This document shows, one piece after another, positions 1-6,474 of a DNA stretch of 11,501 nucleotides (position 1 is the first letter of the stretch; each line of letters opens with the position of its first letter). Made by a program: the position numbers and the translations under genes. The notes under the pieces are model-generated. The model saw only the letters and a list, made by a program, of their open reading frames with translations. It did not search any database and was not told the origin of the DNA. This DNA comes from Deltaproteobacteria bacterium (GTDB taxonomy: Bacteria; Desulfobacterota; Desulfobacteria; Desulfobacterales; C00003060), in the NCBI GenBank assembly GCA_019309245.1, contig JAFDGP010000044.1:1-11501 (forward strand), written 5' to 3'.

Positions 1-90
1 TTCGTTGTCCAGCGCAAAGCTCAGATACTTCGCCTCTTTGTCCGATGCCTCCTTTACCGCCCGATTCATGGTTTCCATTGCTTCTGTCAT
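1..90 (-). CDS. cheW: CheW-like chemotaxis coupling protein, N-terminal fragment (runs off the window)
   Basis: Only the first 30 codons are present; the gene continues past position 1. The translation begins MTEAMETMNR and then reads KYLSFALDNE. That resembles the first beta strand of CheW domains, which typically begin with a K-Y-L-x-F-x-L-x-x-E pattern. CheW is the cytoplasmic adaptor linking methyl-accepting receptors to the histidine kinase CheA. The ATG at 90-88 has a strong ribosome binding site: GGGAGGTG on the minus strand at about 101-108, 10 nt upstream. A sigma-54-type promoter match and a palindrome lie in the 396-bp gap behind it, and the next gene upstream encodes an NtrC-type sigma-54 activator. 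With so little sequence, a longer CheW-containing protein such as CheV or a multi-CheW protein cannot be excluded. Confidence 0.65.
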   Translation of the reverse strand, partial: MTEAMETMNRAVKEASDKEAKYLSFALDNE

Positions 91-317
91 AGTCTTCTTT
101 CACCTCCCTTGTTGAATCATGAGTGGTTTTTTGGGAACCGGTACTGCAATACACCGGCACCTACTCGTCGGGAGAAGCTTACTTGCTGGTTTACCTGCCA
201 AGCGATGCTCGTGCACACTTCCAAACCTTGTTTTTCAGCACTTCGTCCATATAGCCCGAAAACCGGCGGGATAGACCGTGCACCATCGTTCTCCGACGCG
301 AGTTCGCATTGTTCTTC

Positions 318-334
318 TACAAGCAATGTGCCAA
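318..334 (-). promoter_or_regulatory. Candidate sigma-54 (-24/-12) promoter facing cheW
   Basis: The minus strand reads TTGGCACATTGCTTGTA. The sigma-54 consensus is TGGCAC, five bases, then TTGC. Here TGGCAC is exact, the spacing is exact, and the -12 element is TTGT (one mismatch, C to T). Transcription would start near 305-308 and leave a leader of about 215 nt before the cheW ATG. The gene immediately upstream encodes a sigma-54-dependent activator, which makes the match more credible than it would be alone. The long leader and the imperfect -12 base lower confidence. Confidence 0.5.
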
Positions 335-360
335 CCGGGCATCGAACTGAAGCAACCGAA

Positions 361-377
361 TAATTTCCCTGAAATTA
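361..377. promoter_or_regulatory. Perfect palindrome, candidate activator (UAS) site
   Basis: The sequence TAATTTCCCTGAAATTA has two exact 7-base arms (361-367 and 371-377) around a 3-base centre. It lies upstream of the sigma-54 promoter match, centred about 60 bp before the expected transcription start, and downstream of the stop codon of the NtrC-type gene. Sigma-54 activators bind palindromic upstream sites as dimers, so the neighbouring regulator is the obvious candidate binder. This is an inference from position and symmetry only. Confidence 0.4.
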
Positions 378-486
378 CTGGATGTTCTAAAGGAAGCTTA
401 CAAAGGGGAACTGCGAAAGGGTGAACGAAATCATAAAAAAAAGTGGAATAGTCTAAGAAAATAGTCGCAGGTTATAGACGCTAATA

Positions 487-1929
487 TTATTTACCGCTTC
501 GGAAAACAGAATCAGAGATTTTGGGTCTGGGCATATGATCGTAGCCACGCAGGTGCTTCTTTACCAACTGATACATCCGAGCCCGCGAGAGTCGGGATAT
601 CCTACAAGCCTCTTTGATGTCTCCGCCTGCAAGCGACATCAGCTTGCGACAATAGTCAGTTTCGGCCCTCTGCTTAAATTCTTTCCAGGAGGGAAGGTTC
701 TCCGGGGAAAGAGCTTGTCTGGAAGAACCGCTCCCGGGAAAAGAGACTTCTCCCAGGGCCGTGTGCGCCAGATTAACGCGAACCCGTTCTGGAAGGTGCC
801 TAACGTATAGAGTGGGGCTATCGTAAGCATCAGCGATGGCGCTTTCAAGCGCATTGAAGAGCTCTCGAACATTTCCCGGCCAGGCATATGCAGCCAGTGC
901 GTCGAAAAAATCGGAGGAAAATCCTTTGATAGTTGTACGATATTTGCTGCATGCCTTTTCAACGTAATACATCGTTAGCATAGGGATATCTCCAAGGCGG
1001 TCTCTCAAGGGCGGCAAATGTATATTGAGAGTCCTGAGACGAAAAAGAAGATCGTTCCGAAAGGTCCCCTCGCTTACCATGTCAGCAAGGTTTCTATTGG
1101 TAGCTGCAATCACCCTGAAATCACTTGATATCTCTTTCTTACCGCCAATCGGCCGAAAACGACGTCTCTCGAGAACCCTCAGAAACGCGGACTGGATGGT
1201 CATCGGAAGTTCGGCAACCTCGTCCAGAAAGAGTGAGCCTCCGTCAGCGTACTTGATCAGTCCCGTCCTGGCACTGTCCGCGCCTGTAAAGGATCCTTTA
1301 GCATGGCCAAAGAGGAGGCTCCCGACAAGCTCTTGGGGAAGAACCGGACAATCGACCACAACAAAAGGCTTGTCTGACCGTGGACTGTTTCTGTGAATCG
1401 CTTCTGCAAAGAGTTCCTTACCGGTACCCGTTTCGCCGACGATTAGGACATTTGCATCGGACTCCGCTGCCCGTGCTACCATGTTGATACATGCCATTAT
1501 AGCCGGACTATTACCAATAATCTTTTCTCGCTTTAGGGTCACCATCTTTCGGACAGATTCTTTTTGATCCCGGTATTGAAGGGCGCGAACCAACGGCAAC
1601 ATCAATCTGTCAAGCGGAGAAGGCTTTTGTATATAGTCCCACGCACCGTACTTGATGGCAAGAGAAGCGCCACGGGAGTCGCCTTTGCCGGTCATAATGA
1701 TGATCTCGGGTTCAGTCGGAGCTTGCCTTAGCTCCTTGAGGACGTCCAAACCATTTCCATCGGGAAGAAACACATCCAGGAACACGACATCTGGACCACC
1801 CTGAAAAGTTTTTTCTCTGCCACTTGCCAGAGTAAACGCACTTTCAACCTGATGCCCCTTGCATTTTATTTGGTCTGCAAGCACTTTACACAGCAGTTGA
1901 TCATCATCGACGATCAGAATCTTCGCCAT
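487..1929 (-). CDS. NtrC-family sigma-54-dependent response regulator
   Basis: A 480-residue response regulator that, when phosphorylated by a partner histidine kinase, would use ATP hydrolysis to open sigma-54 promoters. The receiver domain spans about 3-118: acidic triplet DDD at 8-10, phospho-acceptor D52 in LDVFLPDG, T80 and K102. The AAA+ domain spans about 135-370: Walker A GETGTGKE at 165-172, sigma-54 contact loop GSFTGA at 212-217 (more usually GAFTGA), Walker B LFLDE at 233-237, arginine-finger region near FRNDLLFRL (290-298) and sensor II WPGNVREL (350-357). A Fis-type helix-turn-helix lies near 440-468. The frame is open further upstream to 1977, but the ATG at 1929 is chosen because GGAGGA lies 6 nt before it and MAKILIVDDD is the normal receiver start. 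No sensor kinase is adjacent; the gene leads toward cheW. The target is unknown, though the palindrome and promoter before cheW are candidates. Confidence 0.93.
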   Translation of the reverse strand: MAKILIVDDDQLLCKVLADQIKCKGHQVESAFTLASGREKTFQGGPDVVFLDVFLPDGNGLDVLKELRQAPTEPEIIIMTGKGDSRGASLAIKYGAWDYIQKPSPLDRLMLPLVRALQYRDQKESVRKMVTLKREKIIGNSPAIMACINMVARAAESDANVLIVGETGTGKELFAEAIHRNSPRSDKPFVVVDCPVLPQELVGSLLFGHAKGSFTGADSARTGLIKYADGGSLFLDEVAELPMTIQSAFLRVLERRRFRPIGGKKEISSDFRVIAATNRNLADMVSEGTFRNDLLFRLRTLNIHLPPLRDRLGDIPMLTMYYVEKACSKYRTTIKGFSSDFFDALAAYAWPGNVRELFNALESAIADAYDSPTLYVRHLPERVRVNLAHTALGEVSFPGSGSSRQALSPENLPSWKEFKQRAETDYCRKLMSLAGGDIKEACRISRLSRARMYQLVKKHLRGYDHMPRPKISDSVFRSGK

Positions 1930-2711
1930 ATTGTTCCTCCCTAGCTCAACAGGAAAAAAGGGAGGCATCGCCGCCAAGCAATTTCCTGTATGTTGGAATT
2001 ACAAGGGGAGAGTTTTGCACAACCCTGTGTCGGCAGTCGGGTCCCGCCTTCCCTCAAGGCGATATGATCCAGGTCGAGCCTTGTAGAGGGCCGTGCCAGT
2101 TCATCGGTATATCGCCTTTCGGCAAAACGACCCGACTGCCATCCGGCTGGGCATGCAATATTAAGGAAAATCACGACCATAAAGAGGTCAAGGAATTCTG
2201 CCGAAAGGATCCCATTGCGTTTCGCCAGAAAACTTCAGAAAACTTGTAGCAGGGCACTCATAGTTCGGAGACGTCACGCTGCCAGACGCACCCTTGTTCC
2301 TTTCATAATAAATTAGGAGAAAAAGATAGTGTTGGGGCCTGTCTTACCCTCTCACGCTGGTCTACGGGTGCAAACACTACCTGCGAACGTCGCGGATCAA
2401 TACGTTTACTATAATCTGAAAATCTTTTATCTAATATGTCAATCGGGATTTTCCTGAGCTGTAGCGTAAAAAAACCTTTAGAAAATATAAAACACAGAGC
2501 CTCAGCGAATCTGCAAAACGCGGGCATTGTACCGGGAGCAAGGGGCGTCTTGCAGCACCCTAAATCCTGGTCCAACGTAGCCTGTAGCAGTGAAATGGCA
2601 GCGTCTTTCACAAATCAGCGCCAGATAAGGACAACGGACCTCCGCAACGTACAGCCCGTCTCGGGTCAGCATCAAAATTAGTCGAGCAAAACAAAAACCG
2701 GCAAGAAATTT
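1930..2711. other. 782-bp non-coding gap upstream of the NtrC-type gene
   Basis: No gene can be supported here. The open frames present (for example 2303-2611 minus, 102 codons) show no recognisable domain. The gap contains the NtrC-type gene's ribosome binding site, the nested inverted repeats at 2032-2140, an AT-rich patch around 2400-2490 and a short tandem AAAACTT(C/G) near 2228-2245. It lies downstream of the NarL-type regulator, and I see no classic terminator after that gene. It may hold the promoter of the NtrC-type gene, but no promoter match was good enough to call. Confidence 0.55.
2032..2140. repeat. Nested inverted repeats (12-bp outer and 10-bp inner arms)
   Basis: The outer arms are GGCAGTCGGGTC (2032-2043) and its exact reverse complement (2129-2140). 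The inner arms are AAGGCGATAT (2056-2065) and its exact reverse complement (2109-2118). The segments between outer and inner arms are 12 and 10 nt, and the central loop is 43 nt. As RNA this would form a two-tier stem with an internal loop, in the likely leader of the NtrC-type gene about 100-210 nt before its start. As DNA it could be an operator pair or the remains of a small palindromic element. It resembles no riboswitch I recognise. Confidence 0.7.
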
Positions 2712-3365
2712 TCACACCTCAATCAAATGGCATTTAATGGCAATCTTGGTCAGATCAGCCAACCTGCCAACCTTAAGTTTTGCCATGATGTTATATTTAT
2801 GAGTCTCGACCGTTTTAGGACTGATAGCCAATTCTTGGGCAACTTCTTTAATGGTACACCCGTCAGCCAAAAGATAAAACACCTCTCGCTCCCGAGGGCT
2901 CAAACACGCCAACCGCTCGTCGCAAGGCGATTCACCCTCCCGGCCTCCTTCCAGGCCAGACAATACTTTCTGGACCCCAGGGCTCAAGAACCCCTCCCCC
3001 TGCCTCACGGCCTGTACAGCAGACACTAACTGTTTCAAGGATTCTCGCTTCAGGACATAAGCCGTAGCTCCGAGGTCCAATACCTCAAGAATGTGCTTCC
3101 ATTTAGAACACATCGTGAAAACTATTACGTCAGCCTCAGGCGCAAGAGACTGAATCTTCGCAAGTTCATGGATACCACCTGAAGACGACATGGAGGTATC
3201 CATAATCACAATGTCCGGTCTCAGCGCCTTGAGTCTTTTCTCTGCCTGATCCCAGTGGACAGCCCCTCCAACAATCTCCAATCCGTGATGGGCGCCGAAC
3301 ACACATTTAATACACTCGATGAGCGGCTGTTGGGCGTCAACCACAAATATTCTTACCTTCTTCAT
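2712..3365 (-). CDS. NarL/FixJ-type response regulator (receiver + LuxR-type HTH)
   Basis: A 217-residue cytoplasmic transcription regulator. The receiver spans about 3-120: phospho-acceptor D56 in VIMDTSMS, T84 and K106 in GATAYVLKRES. The LuxR/GerE DNA-binding domain spans about 152-213, with LSPREREV (155-162), the recognition region ISPKTVETH (181-189) and a dimer-helix end near 200-212. The acidic pocket is incomplete: the N-terminus reads VVDAQQPL, with one aspartate (D10) where most relatives have an acidic pair, so phosphorylation could be altered. The frame is open for 62 more codons to 3551, but that stretch is not receiver-like. The ATG at 3365 gives the normal receiver start MKKVRIFVVD, with a weak AGGGA ribosome binding site. 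The gene stands alone, 392 bp after the radical SAM gene, with no kinase nearby. Its targets cannot be told. Confidence 0.9.
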   Translation of the reverse strand: MKKVRIFVVDAQQPLIECIKCVFGAHHGLEIVGGAVHWDQAEKRLKALRPDIVIMDTSMSSSGGIHELAKIQSLAPEADVIVFTMCSKWKHILEVLDLGATAYVLKRESLKQLVSAVQAVRQGEGFLSPGVQKVLSGLEGGREGESPCDERLACLSPREREVFYLLADGCTIKEVAQELAISPKTVETHKYNIMAKLKVGRLADLTKIAIKCHLIEV

Positions 3366-3513
3366 TTGGATCCCTGTTGCCCGTTTCTTTCTGACTGAAA
3401 GTGTAACTAAAGGCTTCCCGTCTTCAAAACTCTGGATTCGCTGATCGGTTAAAACTGACTGAAGTTTGTAAGGAATTGTATCGTATCGATTAGCTGATAG
3501 CCTTAGGCGTCTC

Positions 3514-3546
3514 ACCCCTTTCCTCTTCGCCCCAAAGGTAAGGGGT
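3514..3546. repeat. Inverted repeat, 10-bp arms with one mismatch
   Basis: ACCCCTTTCC (3514-3523) pairs with GGTAAGGGGT (3537-3546) apart from one mismatch, leaving a 13-nt loop. No T-run follows on either strand, so it is not a standard terminator. It lies about 150 nt before the NarL-type start and could form in that gene's leader RNA. Confidence 0.5.
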
Positions 3547-3565
3547 TTCAACCACCCCCAAAATG

Positions 3566-3619
3566 GACGCCAATCCTCGCCCCCATGGCTGTCTTCAAGG
3601 CGGGGCAGCGAATGGCGTC
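3566..3619 (-). repeat. Imperfect 18-bp hairpin, possible weak terminator
   Basis: GACGCCA (3566-3572) pairs exactly with TGGCGTC (3613-3619), and further in GCCCC (3579-3583) pairs with GGGGC (3602-3606), with a few mismatches between. Read on the minus strand, the stem is followed by CATTTTGG, a T-run of only four. It lies about 140 nt downstream of the radical SAM stop. A weak or processing-type 3' end for that transcript is possible, as is an unrelated palindrome. Confidence 0.4.
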
Positions 3620-3757
3620 AGGGAACCTTCGATCTTCCAAATCATTTTAGGCAGAGAGGGCAGACACTTAGGTTATAAAAGAATGAGGATTGTGCTTTTT
3701 GGGGAGGGTACAACACCTTATAAACATACTTAAAAAAACAAGATGGTGGTGTCAAGC

Positions 3758-6265
3758 TCAAGCCAACGGCTGTTTTACAATCGTAGCAAGCTTCAACGAA
3801 CGTTCCCCGAGTCTGAAGATGCTTTGAAGCGCCTCCGTGGGTCCGACGTGATTGCCAGCTACCTCATCTAGGACCATCCGCACCTTTCCCGGGCCACTGA
3901 TTTCAAGATCCCGGACAACCCTTTTTAAATCCAGGATCTTTTGTTTACCCTTCTTATTAGTCTTTTTCATAGGCCATGTCAAGCTCTTACGAAAGCTGTC
4001 AAGCCTGTCATGACAAAAAATTTCATCTTGAAGTAAAACCAGATAGCCACACGCAGCAACTCGGGACATCTTGGCCCGCTTGGGCATCACCCGACATTGC
4101 GTCAGTCTCAGACCATCCGGAAGCTCTCGATTGACCGATTCGATCAACGCCGCCGGCACCACGCCCTTTGAAGCCACATCCACAAGAAACGTCTCTTGTT
4201 CGCTCTGCAGTCCAACCGGCAAGGCCTCTTCAAAGGACATTTTAGGCGCAGGATGAAACCCTTGAGAAAACCGCAAGGGAATGCCCGCCCGTCTGAAGGC
4301 ACGCGTCAGAATCTTGACCAGTTCCAGATGGCTGAAAAACCGCGCCGGGCCGAGTTTTTCGTACGAAATCTTGAATCGTTCAAAACCGGTATCTGATAAC
4401 GGTCGCCCAGCATCTCGACCGGCACTGTCATTGTCCATCACTCCAAAGGTCACAGGCGCCACGCTCTTGAAATCACATACCCCGCACTGGAGGCACTGAC
4501 CTTGCCGACAATCTTCAGTGGTTCTTGCTTGCTGTGCCTTTTTCCATTCCTTCTCAAGAAAGGTCCTGGACACCCCGCAATCCACATGGTCCCACGGCAG
4601 CGGCTCCGAAATGTCTCGAGCTCTCAAAAAGCTTGCCAGATCCAGATCACAAGCCTGCATGGCCGCCTGCCAGCGCTCAAATCGGAAGTGATCGCTCCAG
4701 CCATCTAACCGACAGCCCATTTCATAGGCCCGGACCAGCAACGCACCCAGCCGCCGGTCCCCCCGCGCCCAAAGGCCTTCGATCAGGCTCATCTGGGGTT
4801 GCTGCCACTTAAAACGCAGGCCTTTTCCTCGAAGCGCATCCCGAAGCCTGAATATTGTTTCTTTGCTTTCCTCCAAAGACAGTTGCCGACACCACTGAAA
4901 CGGTGTATGTGGTTTCGGAATAAAGGTGGATACGCTCACCGCAATGTCCGCCCTGCCGGCCCGGGGCACACGGAGTTGACGGAGCCGGCCAACCAGCCTT
5001 ACAATCTCGTCTATATCGCGAGCCGTTTCTGTGGGAAGCCCGATCATGAAATACAACTTGACCTGACGCCAACCAAGCCTGAAGGCATTGACCAGGGTTT
5101 CCTCCAGATCCTGTTCCGTGATGTTTTTGTTGATCACGTCTCTTAAGCGCTGGCTGCCGGCTTCCGGTGCGATCGTAAATCCCGTCTTTCGCACCCGCCT
5201 GATCTCGGACATCATGGATTCCGACAGGGTCCCGACACGCAGCGACGGCAATGAGACGGCTATTTTCTCCGGTTCACACCACTGCATCAGGCGTTTTATG
5301 ACCCCTTCAAGGGGCCCGTAATCTCCCGTACTTAACGAGAGCAGGGACACGTCCTCATAGCCGGTGCGGCGCAAGCTCTCGCGTGCCAAACCGAGTAAAT
5401 CGACCGGGTCTCGCTCCCGCACCGGACGATAGATCATCCCGGCCTGACAAAAACGGCATCCCCTGGAACAGCCACGACACACCTCGAGGTTGAGCCGGTC
5501 ATGGATTGGCTTCCCATATGCCACGACCGGGCGATCAGGAAAGGCGGTCCGGTTCAGATCTGTCACCAACGCCTTTCGGACTCTTGTATAGTCCGAAAAT
5601 CGGGGTCTCAGACGCTGAACCCCGCCGCTGGTCCAAGACACCTCAAAAAAAGAAGGCACATAGACCCCGGGCAGCTGTGACCAGGTCCTTAAAAGTGTCT
5701 CTCGACTGCTGCCGCTGTCTTTCCATGCAATATAGGTGTCAATCAGCTGGACGATAAGTTCTTCACCATCTCCGATCACCATTGCATCGAAAAACTCAGC
5801 CACGGGCTCCGGATTAAACGCGCACGGCCCCCCTGCAACCACCAGGGGATCTCCCTGCTGACGATCCTGTGTGCGCAACGGCACCCCAGACAGATCTAAT
5901 ATATTGAGAATATTGGTAAAATTGAGCTCATAGAGGAGGCTGAAGCCGATCATGTCAAATAGACCCAACGGCCTTTTTGTCTCCAGAGAGCACAGCGGTT
6001 GGTTGCAACGGCGAAGCGCTTGTTCCAGGTCCGCTCCCGGCGCAAACACCCGTTCTGCAGCCACGTCTTTGCGCTTGTTGAGAATATAGTAAAGGATCTG
6101 CTGACCCAGGTAAGACATCCCCACTTCGTACAGGTCCGGAAAGGCCAGTGCGACCCTGACTGCGATCCCTTCGGAACCTTTTCTAACGGCATTGACTTCA
6201 GAGCCCAGGTAACGACTCGGATGCCGTAACAACGGAAGAAGGTCTTCCAACCAATTTTGCTTCAT
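3758..6265 (-). CDS. Radical SAM protein (TIGR03960/YgiQ-like) fused to a DUF2344 (TIGR03936) domain
   Basis: An 835-residue protein. Residues about 1-240 form an N-terminal region of the B12-binding-like type found in this family (LYEVGMSYLGQQILYY near 46-61, VVAGGPCAFNPEP near 142-154). The radical SAM core spans about 255-480, with the [4Fe-4S]-binding CxxxCxxC at C266/C270/C273, preceded by another cysteine, C263. FTIAPEAGSQRLRD (about 364-377) is typical of these enzymes. A cysteine cluster follows at C586, C591, C594 and C597, perhaps a second metal site. The C-terminal part (about 630-835, starting FKISYEKLGPARFFSHLEL) is the radical SAM-linked DUF2344 domain, a separate protein in some genomes. 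Substrate and reaction are not known to me. In many relatives a ribonuclease G-type gene lies nearby; none is seen here. The ATG at 6265 is chosen over an open extension to 6406 because GGAGGA lies 5 nt upstream and the MKQNWLEDLLPLL start fits the family. Confidence 0.9.
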   Translation of the reverse strand: MKQNWLEDLLPLLRHPSRYLGSEVNAVRKGSEGIAVRVALAFPDLYEVGMSYLGQQILYYILNKRKDVAAERVFAPGADLEQALRRCNQPLCSLETKRPLGLFDMIGFSLLYELNFTNILNILDLSGVPLRTQDRQQGDPLVVAGGPCAFNPEPVAEFFDAMVIGDGEELIVQLIDTYIAWKDSGSSRETLLRTWSQLPGVYVPSFFEVSWTSGGVQRLRPRFSDYTRVRKALVTDLNRTAFPDRPVVAYGKPIHDRLNLEVCRGCSRGCRFCQAGMIYRPVRERDPVDLLGLARESLRRTGYEDVSLLSLSTGDYGPLEGVIKRLMQWCEPEKIAVSLPSLRVGTLSESMMSEIRRVRKTGFTIAPEAGSQRLRDVINKNITEQDLEETLVNAFRLGWRQVKLYFMIGLPTETARDIDEIVRLVGRLRQLRVPRAGRADIAVSVSTFIPKPHTPFQWCRQLSLEESKETIFRLRDALRGKGLRFKWQQPQMSLIEGLWARGDRRLGALLVRAYEMGCRLDGWSDHFRFERWQAAMQACDLDLASFLRARDISEPLPWDHVDCGVSRTFLEKEWKKAQQARTTEDCRQGQCLQCGVCDFKSVAPVTFGVMDNDSAGRDAGRPLSDTGFERFKISYEKLGPARFFSHLELVKILTRAFRRAGIPLRFSQGFHPAPKMSFEEALPVGLQSEQETFLVDVASKGVVPAALIESVNRELPDGLRLTQCRVMPKRAKMSRVAACGYLVLLQDEIFCHDRLDSFRKSLTWPMKKTNKKGKQKILDLKRVVRDLEISGPGKVRMVLDEVAGNHVGPTEALQSIFRLGERSLKLATIVKQPLA

Positions 6266-6273
6266 GTTATCCT

Positions 6274-6288
6274 CCGCATCCAATGCGG
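6274..6288 (-). promoter_or_regulatory. Small hairpin abutting the radical SAM ribosome binding site
   Basis: On the minus strand CCGCAT-TGG-ATGCGG forms an exact 6-bp stem with a 3-nt loop. Its last two bases are the first GG of the GGAGGA Shine-Dalgarno of the radical SAM gene, and the flanking ATCC could pair further into GAGGAT. This could partly mask the ribosome binding site. The divergent region 6266-6474 must also carry the promoter of the protease gene, but I see no clear -35/-10 pair there. A short AAACGG/CCGTTT inverted repeat occurs at 6311-6334. Confidence 0.4.
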
Positions 6289-6474
6289 GATCCGCGTTGC
6301 CAAAAAATGCAAACGGGGCCGTACGTAGCCGTTTGGGCCCGCTTCGGCTTCTCGTCCCGGAAAGCGCAATAATTGTCGCACGGTTACTGTTTGTATCCGG
6401 CAACACTCGGATGGGTCAAGGACTTCCATCGCAAGAACCAGATTTCAACATGCATCGCCTTGAGGGCCTTACTC

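Larger units (their letters stand above)
91..486. other. Non-coding gap between the NtrC-type gene and cheW
   Basis: No convincing gene is present; the short open frames lack ribosome binding sites and familiar motifs. The gap holds the cheW ribosome binding site, a sigma-54 promoter match at 318-334 and a perfect 7+3+7 palindrome at 361-377, described separately. A short inverted repeat (CCGGT/ACCGG, 138-142 with 153-157) and an A-run at 434-442 are also visible. No clear hairpin-plus-T-run terminator follows the NtrC-type gene, so read-through toward cheW is possible. Confidence 0.6.
3366..3757. other. 392-bp non-coding gap between the radical SAM gene and the NarL-type gene
   Basis: No gene is visible; the upstream in-frame extension of the NarL-type gene is discounted. 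Two inverted repeats (3514-3546 and 3566-3619) lie in the middle. A perfect TTGACA occurs on the minus strand at 3755-3750, overlapping the radical SAM stop region, but no good -10 element follows it. The T-run on the minus strand at 3738-3732 follows no convincing stem. Confidence 0.5.

Noticed and set aside
361..377. Noc-binding site (ATTTCCCGGGAAAT)
   Set aside because: The palindrome is similar, but its centre is odd-length and lacks CCCGGG, and Noc is a Firmicutes protein.
2085..2100. TGGCAC on the minus strand upstream of the NtrC-type gene as a sigma-54 promoter
   Set aside because: At the required spacing the -12 element reads TCTA instead of TTGC, with no GC, so only half of the promoter is present.
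2032..2140. Integron attC site, or a cyclic-di-GMP or other riboswitch
   Set aside because: The nested arms resemble attC in layout, but the outer arms lack the conserved GTT/AAC core. I found no conserved riboswitch core.
2437..2442. TTGACA on the minus strand as a -35 box for the NtrC-type gene
   Set aside because: At 17 bp the -10 would be TCAGAT (3 of 6), and the site is about 500 bp from the start codon; it lies in an AT-rich patch where such matches are common.
2315..2457. 42-codon plus-strand frame (GTG at 2329) with AGGAG 9 nt upstream
   Set aside because: The ribosome binding site is good, but the peptide resembles nothing known to me, no promoter is convincing and it runs against all neighbouring genes. 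Conservation would be needed to support it.
2303..2611. 102-codon minus-strand open frame as a gene
   Set aside because: No recognisable motif, no ribosome binding site seen, odd composition, and it overlaps an equally long plus-strand frame; it looks like chance.
3727..3755. Perfect TTGACA after the radical SAM gene as the promoter of the NarL-type gene
   Set aside because: The -10 at 17 bp is TAAGTA (2 of 6), and no better hexamer lies at 16 or 18 bp.
6266..6406. N-terminal extension of the radical SAM protein to 6406
   Set aside because: The extra 47 codons lack family similarity and a ribosome binding site, while GGAGGA sits right before the ATG at 6265.
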